Assembly: GCA_963691655.1 (NCBI GenBank) | Contig: OY829328.1 | Span: 4,306,204-4,370,203, forward strand | DNA length: 64,000 bases | Origin: Toxonevra muliebris | Lineage: Eukaryota; Arthropoda; Insecta; Diptera; Pallopteridae | Direction of reading: 5' to 3' | Shown: positions 1 through 13,295 of the stretch, in pieces | Position numbering within the stretch: the stretch's first letter is position 1 | Layout of the letters: each line of letters begins with the position of its first letter | Position numbers and translations under genes: made by a program | The notes under the pieces: model-generated | Seen by the model: only the letters and a program-made list of their open reading frames with translations | What the model was told of the DNA's origin: nothing | Databases searched by the model: none

Positions 1-2644
1 CTTCTGATTTTGTCTAATTGTCGTTGTTGGAATCAAATCATTGCGTATCATGAACTTAACTAATTTGAAATAAACAAATTTGAAAAAAGTGGAAAATCTT
101 GAAATAAACAATTATCTAATTAGCAGATATTATCGTAAAAATTAAACATTAATAACATCCTCCTATTTGATGTTATTTCTTTCTTCTAAAGGGCTATCTG
201 ATTGATTACACCCATCTAGTACTTATGTACTGCAGATATGGTAATTTGGTGATCAGGCCTCGGTTAATCCCATTTGTTCATACAATAAATTTTGTGTCTT
301 TAGATTTGGCTTATGTGTATCTCGTACCATCTGTATATATTTGCAACTGTTTGTAAATACAGTAAATACATATCTACATATGAAAATTGTGTGCTTTTGC
401 TCCATGACATTGATTTCGCATCATTGACTCATTCATTCATTGACTTTCTCGGCTTGATCGAGCATTTGTTCGTTCGATTGTTGGCTGGTTGGTCAATGTC
501 ATTTTTACTATTATTATTTCGCCAGACCTTTGAGATCAATTTTGTAAAATAAATACAAAAACTCAAGTAAATATGTATAATAGTAATGTAAATAGAAAAA
601 TAAAATCAAAGCTGAACCGGTTGTTTCCGCCCATTACGCTTTAAATTACTTTAAGAAATTGAAGAAAAAGATTATAAAAAGTAAAAACTGAAAACTGCTC
701 AAGTTTCATGCAAGTTTGGCTCTGTTAATTTATTACAATTTTAAGGAGAAGTTTTTTTCTTTTTACGGTCGGAATCTGTCAATCATACATAAATCGAAAT
801 TTATGTGCATATGTATATCACATATAAATCAATGATTGTTTTCTTAATGTTTGATCATATGTCAAATTACTAATAATGATGCAAACAACAATTTGTCCTT
901 AAAGATAGATTTATGACAATATATGTATGTATATATATTTATTACGGCATTTGAAAATGTTTAGTTGGATTAAGTTCTGTAGAATTTCGTAGATAATAAA
1001 AATACATAGTTGTTAGGATTTATAAATTTGTTTGTATCTTCTCAATTGCTTTTGGTGGAATACCAAATATACAATGGAGAAGTAACTTTCCGGAAAGAAA
1101 ATACGTTGAAATATTAATTATTTCTATTGCAAAATTAAGCGAAACCATAATATGTAATTAAGATAGATTTATATTCCAAACGGAACTACGTTCGCAATTA
1201 TAATTAATTTTTTTAACCACGATCACTGTAAAGGTACAGAAAGTAGCTAAATCAGTGGGCGTTGTATATTCAGTTAATAAACATACCGTTGGTTTGAATT
1301 GTAACTTGTTAATAAATTCTTATACATATATACATATTTCTATTACCAAATAGAAAAAGAATATGTTGATATCAATTCAACGAACAAGGAGTGACCATTA
1401 GAAAACTAGTAATCTGCTACTAATTGGTTGCTTTTCTGATTGACTGACAAGGGAATATGGGCAACTATGGGAGGAAACTACTTTAGCATAAAGAACTAAT
1501 CGCATTTGAAGAGCATTAAGAGCTTCCGTACAGGTTTGGCAGTTTTGTATTTCGAATTTTGTATAATATAATAATAAATAATATAATTCCAATTATTTTA
1601 ATTTATTGGAGTGTATTGACTCAATCACAAACGTTCTTTGACGTATATTTATTGTACGAATTTGCAGTGCCATAAAGCTTTATACCCAATCCAAGAAGGT
1701 TTTATTAAAACGAAAATGCGGTATGTATTTTTGAAAAAGTATAATCTTCTCAATTGCATATGATAAATTAGAATGTTAAAACAATAAACGCAGATGTGCA
1801 CTTTGAACAATCAACAAATACTAAACCTTCTAATTCACTTCAAATACAAAGCAACTTATATTCAGATAAACTAAGCAAATATAGATTTTTTCTTAAACCA
1901 AAACAAATAAATAAATACATTAAATTGAAGGTTATTTATTTAAAAAACCAATATGTAAGTAGTAACTGAAATGAAATGAAGAAGAATTGCAAAGTAATCG
2001 CAGCGTTAAAGGTTTCTTCATGGCTGCGATTGTAAGGTAGTTAGTTTAGCGGTCTCACTTTCAAATAAATTACTTTGAAATTTAATACAAACACAAAATT
2101 GCATGAACAAACATAAGAAAATAGTGTAAATAAACATATGTAAGTTTTATAACTGTTCTTATGGATGAACTTGAGCCTATAATATGAAGGTGTTTCCTTC
2201 GCCCGTGGTGCAGTAGACAATGAAAAATGTTATATTGTATATAGATATGGGCGTGTTAATAAATATTTAATAATAATAACTAAAATTAACTGTAATATAC
2301 TCGGCGTTTTGATCAGAATACTACAGTTGGTACAAGATATGGTGAATACGATGGGTGACTAAGGGATTTCGAATTTCCTTATTCGTCTAACCAGCTTCGT
2401 TAGCTTATCGATTTATTTCAAGTTTTATAATATTATTGGAATCGACACGATCCAACCATGCTTTTAATTCAAGCATAGCTTGGGATTTATTTGTCCGCTT
2501 CAACTCATCGTTATTCGTCTTCGATTTTAGAATTTTGGCAACTTTGATATTAGAAAATAACACGAATTTGTGACTTACCCATAGATTCACAAAACATGCT
2601 CTACAAAAGACAATCAAAAAACCAACTTCAATTTCAGTTCAAAG
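1..2644. other. AT-rich non-coding DNA
   Basis: No coding signal on either strand; frames are short and AT-driven. It contains TATGTA/ACATA-type short repeats (for example around 918-945) but no element boundary that I could define. Confidence 0.6.
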
Positions 2645-2935
2645 CATTATAATAGTTTTTTTTAGGAGACTATGAAAATTAAATCTAGAGGTTAATTTTC
2701 AAAGTCATGACTTAAGTTCATGTCAATTTCGTTATTTGAAGTTATATATAAACAGGCTTAATGAACAAATGTAGTCATCACAACAACAATGTATATAGAG
2801 ACGGGCAAATCAGACGGCCGTTTCGGAATCCGCCACAATTCCCCATCAGTGATCTTAGTGATAAGTTCTTAATCTTTCAATATCCTATATAAGCTACTAA
2901 TATTATAATCTACCATAGGTATTCTGGCAATAAAA
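2645..2935 (+). repeat. Dispersed repeat, copy 1
   Basis: The segment shares long stretches with 35270-35460 (same strand) and is the near reverse complement of 41370-41560: a block around TAGTCATCACAACAACA, a block around GGCAAATCAGACGGCCGTTT, and a block around ATCAGTGATCTTAGTG followed by CTTAATCTTTCAATA. It also shares GTTAATTTTCAAAGTC with 24045-24420. One copy lies inside a TTAA-flanked element (34915-35625), so this may be part of a piggyBac-like element, but no ends are visible here. Confidence 0.65.
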
Positions 2936-3395
2936 TAAAGGATGACCTAATACAATTTGACAACACTCTCTATCTATCAGCACGTTATGACGTCATTCGT
3001 TATGAGAGCCCTTTTTTTGGTTCGTCACTTCTTGCGCAAACCAAACCAATCAACTGCGTGCATGGGAAAAAGAGAATAAAATGCTAGTGGAAATTGGTAT
3101 GAAAGCGATTCATAGTTATGCAATAACGAGCCATTTTGAAGAAAGTGTGTACATACGAGGCAAATGTCACAGAAAGTGTTAAACAGCACTTAAAGCAATT
3201 GGAGATGTTCGTTACTTTTGTTCCCTCCAGACAATATCTTCAACAGAGCTCATTGTGCATATTATGTGGCAGGGTATTGTCTTAATGAGGCTTTAATATG
3301 AACTTCATTTATGTCGAATCATTTTGACATCTTCATTTGGTGGTTGGTTGCATAGTGAACTCGTACTTAACTAAAACAACACGCAACAAAAGACA

Positions 3396-4200
3396 TTAGA
3401 GCAGCACATCAACGACACCATAAACTTCGTACATACATATGTGAGTTATTTCAAAATTGTTGTCAATGTGTTGCTCTAGTTGTTTGTTATTGCTGTTGGT
3501 GTTGTTGTTGTTGTTGTTGCAACAACAAAAAGTAGGTATACGTGGGAAATTTAATTTTATGTGCAAAGTGCTCAAACAACCACTGTTGCCCAAAAGAATT
3601 GCTATACAAATACAAGATATAAAAAAAATTTGACCAACATCAGCACATGCAGCAAATAATGTTGTCAATGACAGCACCAGTCGAAAGAGACAATTGTCAG
3701 CTGATGCAAAAGATACCAGTAAAGACATACGGAGCCTTACGAGTACTTGAGCATATATAGAAAATGTAAACAACAACAATAGCAACAACATTCAACAATT
3801 ATTAAAAACAATACTTGAATGAAAAAGAAAAGAAACAAGCTCGAAAACATAACGCAACAGTATGTTCAGCAATTGCTGTTAACATTGATATATTGTTAGT
3901 TAACGAGTATGAATTGAGACTGCAACAATTGTAAGAGATCTGGCTGTGTGTTGAGTGTTGATGTTGTTGTTGTTCGCTCAGGGTAGCCAACAGCCGTAAA
4001 GTCATAAATCACAATTGATATCTATACTTGAGCGCTGTTGCTGCTGCTGTTGCGGCTACTGTGTGGCATAAGAAGAAGAACAACAGCAACAGACAGAAAC
4101 GTCTGCAGCCGCTATGGCTACACGATTGCTGTCATTAGCCTCTTTCCTACAATTGCTGCTGATGCTGGTGCTGCTGCCAGCCAGAAGGTGTTGAGCTCCA
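3396..4200. repeat. Triplet-rich (GTT/CAA, GCT/CAG) low-complexity region
   Basis: Imperfect triplet repeats occur at 3484-3534 (GTT then CAA), 3770-3795 (CAA), 3960-3975 (GTT), 4032-4060 (GCT) and 4140-4185 (GCT). Two minus-strand frames (3396-3791 and 3802-4005) owe their length to these repeats and show no family motif. Such tracts occur in fly introns and UTRs; a non-coding exon here is possible but unsupported. Confidence 0.5.
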
Positions 4201-5794
4201 TTAGACTATAGGCAGAGATATACATACATACATAAGTAGATAGATATTTAGATTTTAACTGTAAGTAGTAGGCAGTTAGCACTAGTACGTAATTACTGTC
4301 ATGTTGATTTTGATGAAAAGCGAAAAGAATGTGTTGCCCCTGCCTCCTCCCATCGCCAAGTGGTCGCCCTCTTTCTTGAAGAAAAAATTCTGCATTGTTC
4401 TTGTGCGCATTTTAGTCACGCTTGTAGACGATGTACACGTGAGTTTCTGCTGCTGTGCTGCCATCGTTTTGTTTTTACCTGATGGAGCTCGCTGATGATG
4501 GTAAACGTGTTGTGTTGATTTATTGCTTTAACCTAATTATTATTCTTGTTTAATTTCATGTTGGTTGTTGTGCGTTAGTGTGCGCTGCACAAACTTACAC
4601 ACAAATATAAACAAATATTTTTTAGAATTGAATTTTGAGTTTCGAGAATCTGGTGCTTAAATTTTCGGAAAACTCACAAAAAAAAATTCTTAAACCTAAT
4701 CCCTCCTTAATTTATTTGACTTCCAAAACAATGGCCTCGTATATTTTCATCATTAAATATTATACCGAATTGGATTTACATTCATAGCTTGTTGCTTTGC
4801 TGTCATTAATAAATTTCAACTTAATCCGCAATTTGATTTTTCGGAGTTTTGTTTTCGTTCTTTTGTTTTTGGAAACTCAACTTTAAATGGCAGTAGCCCT
4901 TGTAACAGATTGGATTCATTATAATACCTTTTTGGGATAGATTTGTTTTATATTTGGAAGTGAGTATTTATTTTGTTATCATTATGAAAGAAGTTCTATT
5001 TACTTCTGATCAGAGTTATTCCTTTAATACATTTGAACAAGTTTAGCTATTGATAGAACCTTAATAAAACAGAGCGTAGAGCCGTCATTTGAATAGTTTA
5101 TGAGTTTTAAATTTCATAAAAATATCCTAGAACAAGTTCAGGAAACCAACTAAATGAACGGACCTACTATTTTCTTAATCGATTTCAATTACAAAAAACG
5201 GGCTTTCTATTTTTGAAATCTTGTAAGTGCATTGAAAAATGAAGGCCTCTGCCAACACATTTACATATTTTAGAAAGTACAAAACATTTAAAAATACCGT
5301 ACTACAGTGCGCACGAGAATTTTCCTTGCACTGCAATTATGCTTGCTATATGCAGCTAGATAGATATAACATTTCAAAACCAATTTAAAATTTACGCACC
5401 ACTTCGAAGACCTCAAAGACCACGCATTAATATTAATTACCACTCAAGAAATCGAAATCCATCTAGGTATGTATACATGTGTGAGTGTGTGTAATATGTG
5501 CACAAGCGTATACGCGTTTACGCTTGCGGGCGTGTATTAAATTAGATTTCTTGTGACAGCCAAAACGAAATCTATAATTAATTGTCATAAAAACCGAAAA
5601 AGGCTACATTTTTTTCTAAGATTAATTATTATTTGAATACGCATGCATACGAAAAAGTTGTTAACACAAATTGTTAACATACAGCAGCGGTAGTAGCGAA
5701 ATGCAAAATGCCGCTGGGACGTTTTGTGCCACTTAACCGTTGCTGAACTAGCGCGGTCTATGTGGGTCAAAATGATTCAAATGATTAAAAGTAA

Positions 5795-5840
5795 AACTTT
5801 TAATCTAAACCGATTACAATGTAATCGATTAAACGTTTTA
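5795..5840. promoter_or_regulatory. Cluster of homeodomain-like ATTA/TAAT sites
   Basis: A perfect palindrome TAATCGATTA lies at 5822-5831, overlapping a second inverted repeat (CGATTACA-a-TGTAATCG), with another TTTAATC just upstream. TAATCGATTA is a recognised arrangement for paired homeodomain binding. Functional use is inference; in AT-rich DNA such sites arise by chance. Confidence 0.25.
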
Positions 5841-6990
5841 GGCGGTTATACAATACTTCAATGCAGCAGAACACCCTTTACTTTCGGTGTTTCACTGTTA
5901 TTTCTTTAATAAATAAAAATGTATGGTAAAATAAAACCTTCAGAAATTTTCGAAATTTGTTACGCGAAACAGTAATCGAAGTTATTATGGATGTACATGC
6001 ATATGCATATAGATTTATTGAGACACTTGATAACGTGTAGATTGGAATAATTAAGTTTCAAGCTATCTAGTTATTACACCATTCACTTTTTGGGTTATTA
6101 AGACCCAAGTTCAATATAGTTAAGCTAAGGCTGAGGCAGGATTCTATTCACAATAACAACTATTTACAGTGTTAAGATGAACACATGACAACAATCATTA
6201 ATTAATTTCGCACCTCTTTGGCATTCACATTTAGAGTGACATACAAATTATGTGTCAAATGTCAGTCACTGTCTCTACCTGACCACCTCTGCGTCTCGTC
6301 AGCATTTTTATATAGAATCATATTGCATTCGTTGGCCAATGATTCAATGATAAAAAACGACAACCAAAATATTAATAACTTCAAACCATACCATCGCATT
6401 TGGATGTTGTCAATTGAAGCGTGTATGCGTATTTTGTAGATGCAACTGTTTTGCTGAACGCTGCAAGCACTTGGCGATGCGTTGTGCCTACGAAAGGTCA
6501 GTAATACTCAAAATTATTGTAGCATCATTGCATTGCATTTGCTTTTTGGTATTATTTTGCATTTGTACCTACACAAATATATGGATTGGAAAAATTATTT
6601 AAACTAATGTTTACTACATAGACAAAAACGAAAATTTGTTTGTTTCTTTGTTTGTCTGCATAATATCTGCATCTGCTAAGCCAACTTCGGTCGTTCGCTC
6701 AAAGCTTAATACATATACTTTCCGTTCTGTAGCAGTTATAAAAAAGTTTTAAAACTCAACCGCTGGATGATATCCCTCATCCAATCCTAATACTTAAACT
6801 TGGCACAATTAAATTCAGGTTCAATTTCTGGATTTCTTGACAACAAAAACGTTTATTTGCGTTATTAAAATTACCTTAATATGAGATCGAAAACTCACTG
6901 CTAGAGATCATCTCTGTGTATTCTGGCAAAAAAGAAGAACTTTTTATGAACGGTGTGGGAGATTAGTCATTTGCTGACGTTGTGCGCAAT

Positions 6991-7011
6991 GGAGAGAGAG
7001 CGAGAGAGAGT
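6991..7011. promoter_or_regulatory. GA-repeat tract, possible GAGA-factor site
   Basis: The tract reads GGAGAGAGAG then CGAGAGAGAG. GAGAG motifs are bound by GAGA factor and CLAMP in flies and occur at promoters and Polycomb elements. It may equally be a plain microsatellite. Confidence 0.25.
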
Positions 7012-10000
7012 AGCGATGAGAAAAAAAGTACGTATGGGTGGTAATGTTACGTACCGTCACACAAAAATCTACATTACATGAGATTCGCATTGCTTTTTTT
7101 TATAAATTTTTTGGTTGACGTTTTTCACTGAACATTAAACACTTCATTTTTTGAATGAATATTTCAATACAAATTGAAGGTTAAGGTGCTAAAATCGCAT
7201 AGCATCTTTAAAACTGTACTCACTTTAAATCAGAAACTAAGTATAGTTTGCTCTAAAAATTTTAGCTCATAAAGTCACATATGTAAACCAAAATAAAAAT
7301 ATTTACAAAAATGAAGCTGCGGAAATGAAAGTCAACGCGAGCAAAGCCGTCAACAATTGTTAATTAATAAATATTAAACTTGATGGCTATTGTAGTTGAT
7401 TAAAGAATGTTAAATCTGTATAATAATAATTTTAATAATGATAACAGCAAATGTAAAGGTATATTTTAGTGCAGTAGGTAAGTGCACTCGAAGTCAGCTT
7501 GAAGCAAAAGAAAAACGTTCAGTATTATTTCCATTATTTCTTGTTGTTGTTTTTGCGGTTAATGTTGTTGATGGTCGTCGCTGTGTTATGAAAAGAATTT
7601 CATAAGATGGTGAGAGGTTTTAGTATTATTTGAAATTGTAAAGAAATAAATAAAACGAAACAATAATAAATAAATAAAAACATTGTTTGAAAAGTGAAAG
7701 GTGTGTGCATTGAGTACTTGTGTGTAAAAATAAACAGACGTTAAGTTTCATGTACTCGTACTATGATGACAATGAAACCTAACCTAAATGGCTTTTGAGC
7801 TGCTGAAAAACGTTACGAGTGTTTAAACAAAAGATTAATTAACAAATATTTGTTTGTGTGTGTGGCTTAAAAACCCCAAATGGTTTGCATGACTGTGTAT
7901 TTATTACAGGAGTAACTATTTAATAATTTCTCTCAATTTACTCACAAAAAAAAATGTATGAAAAACCCGTTGTGTTTCCATTTGTTGCAATAATAATGTA
8001 TGTGCATATGTAGCAGCAAAAATGAATCTACAACTATTTTCCGATATTCTATAATAAGTATTTAATTTTTTCCTACTCTTTGTTTTTCAGCAGTTTTTGT
8101 ATTAAATTATACATATGAGGCATAAATTATGCTGCTTTGGCAAGGCAGTGGCGGCAGTTTTACATGTTTTTTGTTGGAATTTAGTTACCTCCTGGATCGC
8201 AGCAGCATGCCACATGAATGCATAAGCGATTGCATACAAATGTCTAGCTTTAGAAATTATTATGTTGCCTGCCACACATCGCATCGTATCTAGTCTAAGA
8301 TTTTGTAGTGATGAAAAGAAGTAAGTCAAACTTCATAAATCAAATCAAATTTAATGGCGGTCCGGTGATGGGATTAGGTCATCGTTTGAGCGTCTTAGTG
8401 GAACCTTCTGTTTGGATTATGAAATTTTCTGTGTTTATAAATCTGCAATTATCAAAATATGTTTTTGTTTATGCAAATTAAAAAAGGAAATATCTACAAA
8501 TCATAAAGAAAATAACATGCCTGAGAGCTCGAATGAAAACGTGTTGAAAATTGCAAAATATTAATTTGCAAAAGCTTTGCGAAAGAAGAGCTTCCATCAA
8601 GTTTGATGGCGGCGGCAACTAAACGCAAAAGTAGCAAATTGTATCTATGTATTTTAAAATTTGATATGCAAAATGCATTTACATTTATGCATTTGTGGTG
8701 GCAAAAATCAGCAGGCAGTTATGAAGCGTTATGAATGATGGTGCGGTAATAGCATTTGAAAGTAATTTTCAATGCTGCCAGCTCCAGTATCACCATCTCA
8801 GCATCATCACCACCATCATATTCTTCGGTTGGAATCAAAGCACAAATTTTCCCTTTTAATATTCAACGTTAATAATTCACTACATTAGGTAAATTTTAAG
8901 TACTTTGCGAATGCAAAATTACTTTGAGATGTTTAAACAACGATGAGATTTGCATTTATCATAAATGTGGGAATAAATGTGAATAAATAAATATTTCACC
9001 ATTTACTGCTGCATCTTTTTATTTTACTTACTTTTTTTACCTTGATTCTGTGTTTTAGTTTTTTGATTGGCCATATTTGGTTTTGGGCAAAAAGTTACAA
9101 TATAGTAGCTAAAGTTCGGTGACTTCTTGAAATAAACATTGCTTTAGTTCTTCCTTGAAAGATGAAAGAGTTATTAGAAATGTGAAAAAATTGGAAAAGA
9201 ATAAAATTTAACATTCATGAGGTTTTGGGCCTTGAACTCTTCCTGGAAAAAGTCCACCGGGTGGGCCTGCCTACCTTTGTATTGAAATGAGTTTCGAACC
9301 CATTAGAGAATCCGAATATGGGAATCGTGTAATTTTAATTTTAAATTTTTAGTGTAGTTCTTAAAGCTACAATAAGAAGAGATTTTTCCAGAGAGGAGGG
9401 TTTGGTAAAAACTTTCTTTATCTAGCAAAGTTGAGCTTATAATTAAGTCTGTTGATGGAGACACCACCACTCTTTTTCACAGTGCCCTTTCTATGAAAAC
9501 TTCAGATATATAAAAAGTCTGTTTTCATCTAAAGTTCAATCTTAACCTCCCACACATACATTGAAAGGATATAGTTAAATCATCCTGTTTGTTAACAGCA
9601 CCGTGAGAAGTTGGATTAACAAGTATACATTTGTTCCAAAAACATTTGCCAATGAACATTTGCAAATGTTGCATAACTGAAATTCGTCAAGTTTTAAAGA
9701 ATTACTTTAAGTAGAGGTTGACTGTTTCAATAATCATAGTGAGCCTGTGGTTTCATCACAACATGCACAAGGAGTTGATTTAGGCTAAACTTAAAACCTA
9801 GCAACAAGAAAACTAATTATTTCATGACTGAAATGCCTTTAAAAAGTTTTTATATGTGCATTTATTACTAGTCGAGTTATTGCTTGCTTTATTGGTTTGA
9901 GAACAAAAAGCGATGCAGTCTTCATCCGCAACGAATTGAATGTTACTCATACGCCCTGTGGCTTGACAATTTCTAATAATTTGATATAATTTAGTAGACG

Positions 10001-11138
10001 TTTATTTTTCCAATCTTTTTTAAGCTCATTTTAATGCAGTGCTAACAATTATTGAACCAATTTAAAAACTAAATAAATTTTGCTGCAACAAGTGAGTAAA
10101 CACTGAAGCTGTAAGCAATCCGATTCAATGTGGAGGCGTACATTGCAAATCTTGAAACAAAAAACTTCTGAAAATATTTAAAATCCCACATACAAATGCC
10201 AATAATCAAATTATTTAAAGCACATAATTCAAGTATGTATTTTTTTAATAATAAATGCATAATTTGCGAGTAATCAGCGGCAGCAACCGACAATGACGAC
10301 ATGGTTTTATTTTAATTTGACCACGAAAAATGCGTAATAATGAATGGGTTTGAATGTGCTGCACTATGCTGCACTGTATTATGAATGTGTCCAATGCTTA
10401 AGGGGGCTTAATTTTTTATATGTGTGCGTGTGTGTGTAGTGTAGTGCGCGAGTATTATTAAATATGTATATACTTTAATTTGCAGCTAATAACTGCGCTA
10501 ATTTGTGCGCCGAACGAATTAACAACGCAGCCAATAATAATAATAACAACATTAATATAAGCAACCAACAACAACGACGACTACAACAACGACTACAAGA
10601 GAAATGTGTTTGTTGTTACTGTAGCGGCTGTTGTTGTTGTTCGAATGTGCGTATTTATTGGGTTGGTGCGCGAGACAGATTGACTGCTCTGCTAGAGTAA
10701 AAAAGTAACACTAACAGCAGCAACAACAAACTATAATAAACGTAAACACTAACGTACGTATATATTGTATGTTTGTATGAACGTGGCACTGTGTTATGGT
10801 TTAAGGCCAAGGCAGATCGCTCTTTACAGTTTAACACATGCTTGATGTATGCAGACAATTTGCGTTGTTTTTTTTTTCTTTCTTTCTACTTCATATTCAA
10901 AAGTTATTTATGCCAGCAAGACACCTGATCTATGCAGTAGTAGTAAAGTTTTCATTGTTGTTCTTGTATTTGTTGAAAATTACTTATATTTTCAAATTTT
11001 TGCTTGTTTTGCTTTTTGAAGCATTAACAATCGACCCCAAAAATTCAAGCCCACCTTACGCAGGTCTAGGCCTGACAGAAGTTACATGTATGTAGACTTT
11101 GTTAGTATCTAGTCACTGACTGTTTCTCTCTCATGTTA

Positions 11139-11680
11139 CAGTAATCCATGGTTAATTGACCCCGGTTAATTGAGTTTCCCGTTTAATTGTGTCAACCCGT
11201 TTAATTGTCTTTCTCATCAAAATGTATTAAAATTTTCTCGGTTAATTGCACTTACAAATAAAAATTAAATGGTTGCAATTATATTATTTTGTTAGTGCTT
11301 TAAAATAAATGGTCTGGCAATATCACTATATTATTAGAATATTCGAATATTCATTAGGCAATTCTGTTGTGACCTTCTATTTCGTACCAAGGCAAACAAA
11401 CATCTACGATCAAATCGTTCTAAATTGTAAAATTCCTAAATCGTATAATATTTTAGTAATTTCTCAAAAATGGAATTCGACGGCCAAGTGGCAAATGAGA
11501 AGTAAAGCTTGTGGCCAAATGAAAAAAGCCCTCTCCATATGGTTCAGCCAGATAAGTGAGGGGGGTGCTGTGATATTCTTACGATTTTTTGAATTTAGGG
11601 AAAATCCTAACATTGGCTTTCCCTGTTAATCAAGCCAAGAATTGTGCTTCTTAGTCGACCCAATTAACCGGGGATTACTG
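11139..11680. mobile_element. pogo-like Tc1/mariner DNA transposon relic
   Basis: The ends are inverted repeats: CAGTAATCCATGGTTAATTG on the left and, on the reverse strand from the right, CAGTAATCCCCGGTTAATTG. TA dinucleotides flank both ends (11137-11138 and 11681-11682). Several GTTAATTG subterminal copies follow the left end (11163, 11184 and 11202 region). The 542-bp length is far below an autonomous element (about 2 kb), so it is internally deleted. A plus-strand frame at 11309-11629 carries a fragment resembling the helix-turn-helix of pogo/Tigger and CENP-B proteins. Known: pogo elements duplicate TA and begin CAGTA. Confidence 0.82.
11309..11629 (+). pseudogene. Decayed pogo/CENP-B-type transposase fragment
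   Basis: The frame lies inside the pogo-like element. Residues around 70-92, KACGQMKKALSIWFSQI then EGGAVI, resemble the CENP-B-type DNA-binding helix in pogo/Tigger transposases, where a K-A-x-x-x-WF pattern is followed by a G-x-x-I segment. No DDE catalytic domain is present; the element ends shortly after. It should not be active. The match is by eye and limited to about 40 residues. Confidence 0.55.
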
Positions 11681-12316
11681 TACTCAAAACTGCAGTTGCT
11701 GCACTCATTCTAATGTATTTTGCTACAGTTTTGGGTTATTGAATTTATTTTTGTTTATAAATGTCTGGTATTGTGATAAATACATTTATGTACATATGAC
11801 ATTTGTGTCTTGTTCTAAGTCAGTTCATTTAAGATATTGATACCACGTATCATTTGCAAATATGAATAATTTATTATATTGTAGATCTCATTCATTTCAA
11901 AATTAATGGTGGTTGCAAGAATTGAAAGACAATTACTTAATGGTTTTTGGAGAGACTTTCTCTATTATAACCGCATTGCCGACTTATAAAGCATGTGAAA
12001 GAGGAAAACGTTTCAGGATATTTTTTCAATGATAGTATAATAAAAATTATGTCACTCATAGTCTTTAATACTTCAAAAGAATAAAGTTTTTATCATCTAA
12101 GATAACAATGCTTCCATCTACTTAAATTTCAAAAAGGATTGAAACGTTTTCATAATAATGAAGGAAACATTTTCTAATAATCACTACTTAGCCCTTGATT
12201 GGTTTGTTGGGGAAGTTCATAAAGAACACACCGAGACCAGTTGGTACATTATGATATCCTATTTGACGAGTTGTTTACCCTCGATCCCCCAAAATTAAAC
12301 TATTTTGTGCTTTCTA
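11681..12316. other. Non-coding DNA between two transposon relics
   Basis: AT-rich. The stretch near 12180-12300 is less AT-rich and may be the 3' end of the minus-strand non-LTR relic that follows, but no motif supports that. Confidence 0.4.
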
Positions 12317-13295
12317 TTAAGTGCAATATGTCTCTGATTTCAGAGGATACCAGTTATGTGAGTCTCTCAAAGAAAGGTGCTCCCAGAGTTTTATATTTTC
12401 GTCTTTATGTTTAAGTTTGCAAGCGTGATTGACAATGGAATAGTACCCTGTGAAAATGGAAACTATCCTCCTAATGTGGGTTCGGTTCAGATTCATGATG
12501 GCTTTAGTACGTTTTTGGTTAGGCATTAGACTGTATCGAAATAAAAGGTGGCAGAAATAATTTTCCATATACCTTTGGAATACTTTTTTAGTTCAAATAG
12601 GGGCCAAAAATAAGTTCCATAACTCTTCAGTACTAGAAAAAATTCCATATTTCCCTTATTTTTGATGTGGGCTTGCCTTTGGAAAGTATTTAGTATTAAA
12701 ATAGAGGCCACGAATTTGTTTTATGACCTGCCCATAGATGGCGCTCCAGTACGAGGATAACTTTAAATTTTCTCAATTTTTCTAACCTTTGCTCCGGGCC
12801 CCCTTTAGAATATTTTTTTAATCAAAATTGACTTTCCACTGACATTGCACATTATGTCCTTTCCTTATACTGGACCTCCCGATTTTATTGAAATTTTGTG
12901 CACCAGAGTTTTTTTGGCCAAGAAATCTATTTTTAAAGTTTATTCCCTCTTCTCAAAACATGCCAAAGTGGTTTAGTAAGTTAATTCTTCCCAACGATGT
13001 GTGAATTGCTGAGAGTGGTTCCAAGTCTAGCAAGTTCGTCAGTCTTAGTGCCCAGTGCACCTATCTAAAGTAGAGGTTTTATGCCTTGGCTGTCTCGTTA
13101 AGAGACGATTTGTATTGAAGGGCAACTTTAGAGTTATCAACAAGACATTGGAAGAATTTTGTTGCCGCCTGATTATCATTGAAAATGCACATATCACTAT
13201 AGATCAGATTATCAGATTTTCGGCTTTGGTGATCGCATAAAACTCTGCTTGAAAGTCGCTACAGTGATCAGGAATGAAAAAATTGCTTTAAAATG
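12317..13295 (-). mobile_element. Non-LTR retrotransposon relic: RNase H domain and C-terminal region
   Basis: Reading the minus strand, 13295-13230 gives PDHCSDFQAEFYAI, the start of the RNase H domain (an AE acidic motif). Then NDNQAATKF (about 13165-13190) corresponds to the D-S/N-QAA motif, and TDELARLGTT (13013-13044) to the GNExADxLARxGT motif. Further on, 12511-12440 encodes RTKAIMNLNRTHIRRIVSIF then TG, matching the post-RNase H segment (L-x-R-x-x-x-R-x-x-x-x-x-x-TGH). Frameshifts and stops break the frame, and 12720-12990 shows no recognisable match. Known: this domain order is typical of Jockey, I and R1 clades. The copy is dead. Confidence 0.75.

Larger units (their letters stand above)
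4201..11138. other. AT-rich non-coding DNA with simple repeats
   Basis: No coding exon recognised. It holds a homeodomain-type palindrome (5822-5831), a GA-rich tract (6991-7011), a TG run (about 10424-10438) and CAA/GTT triplets (10529-10640). The frame at 10503-10700 is a triplet-repeat artefact (poly-N, poly-Q, Cys runs). Confidence 0.55.

Noticed and set aside
3396..4005. Two adjacent minus-strand ORFs as exons
   Set aside because: Their length comes from GTT/CAA triplet repeats read as poly-Asn and Leu-rich stretches; no conserved motif.
10503..10700. Asn/Gln/Cys-rich ORF as a small cysteine-rich peptide gene
   Set aside because: The Asn, Gln and Cys runs all arise from CAA/TGT-type triplet repeats; there is no signal peptide or conserved cysteine spacing.
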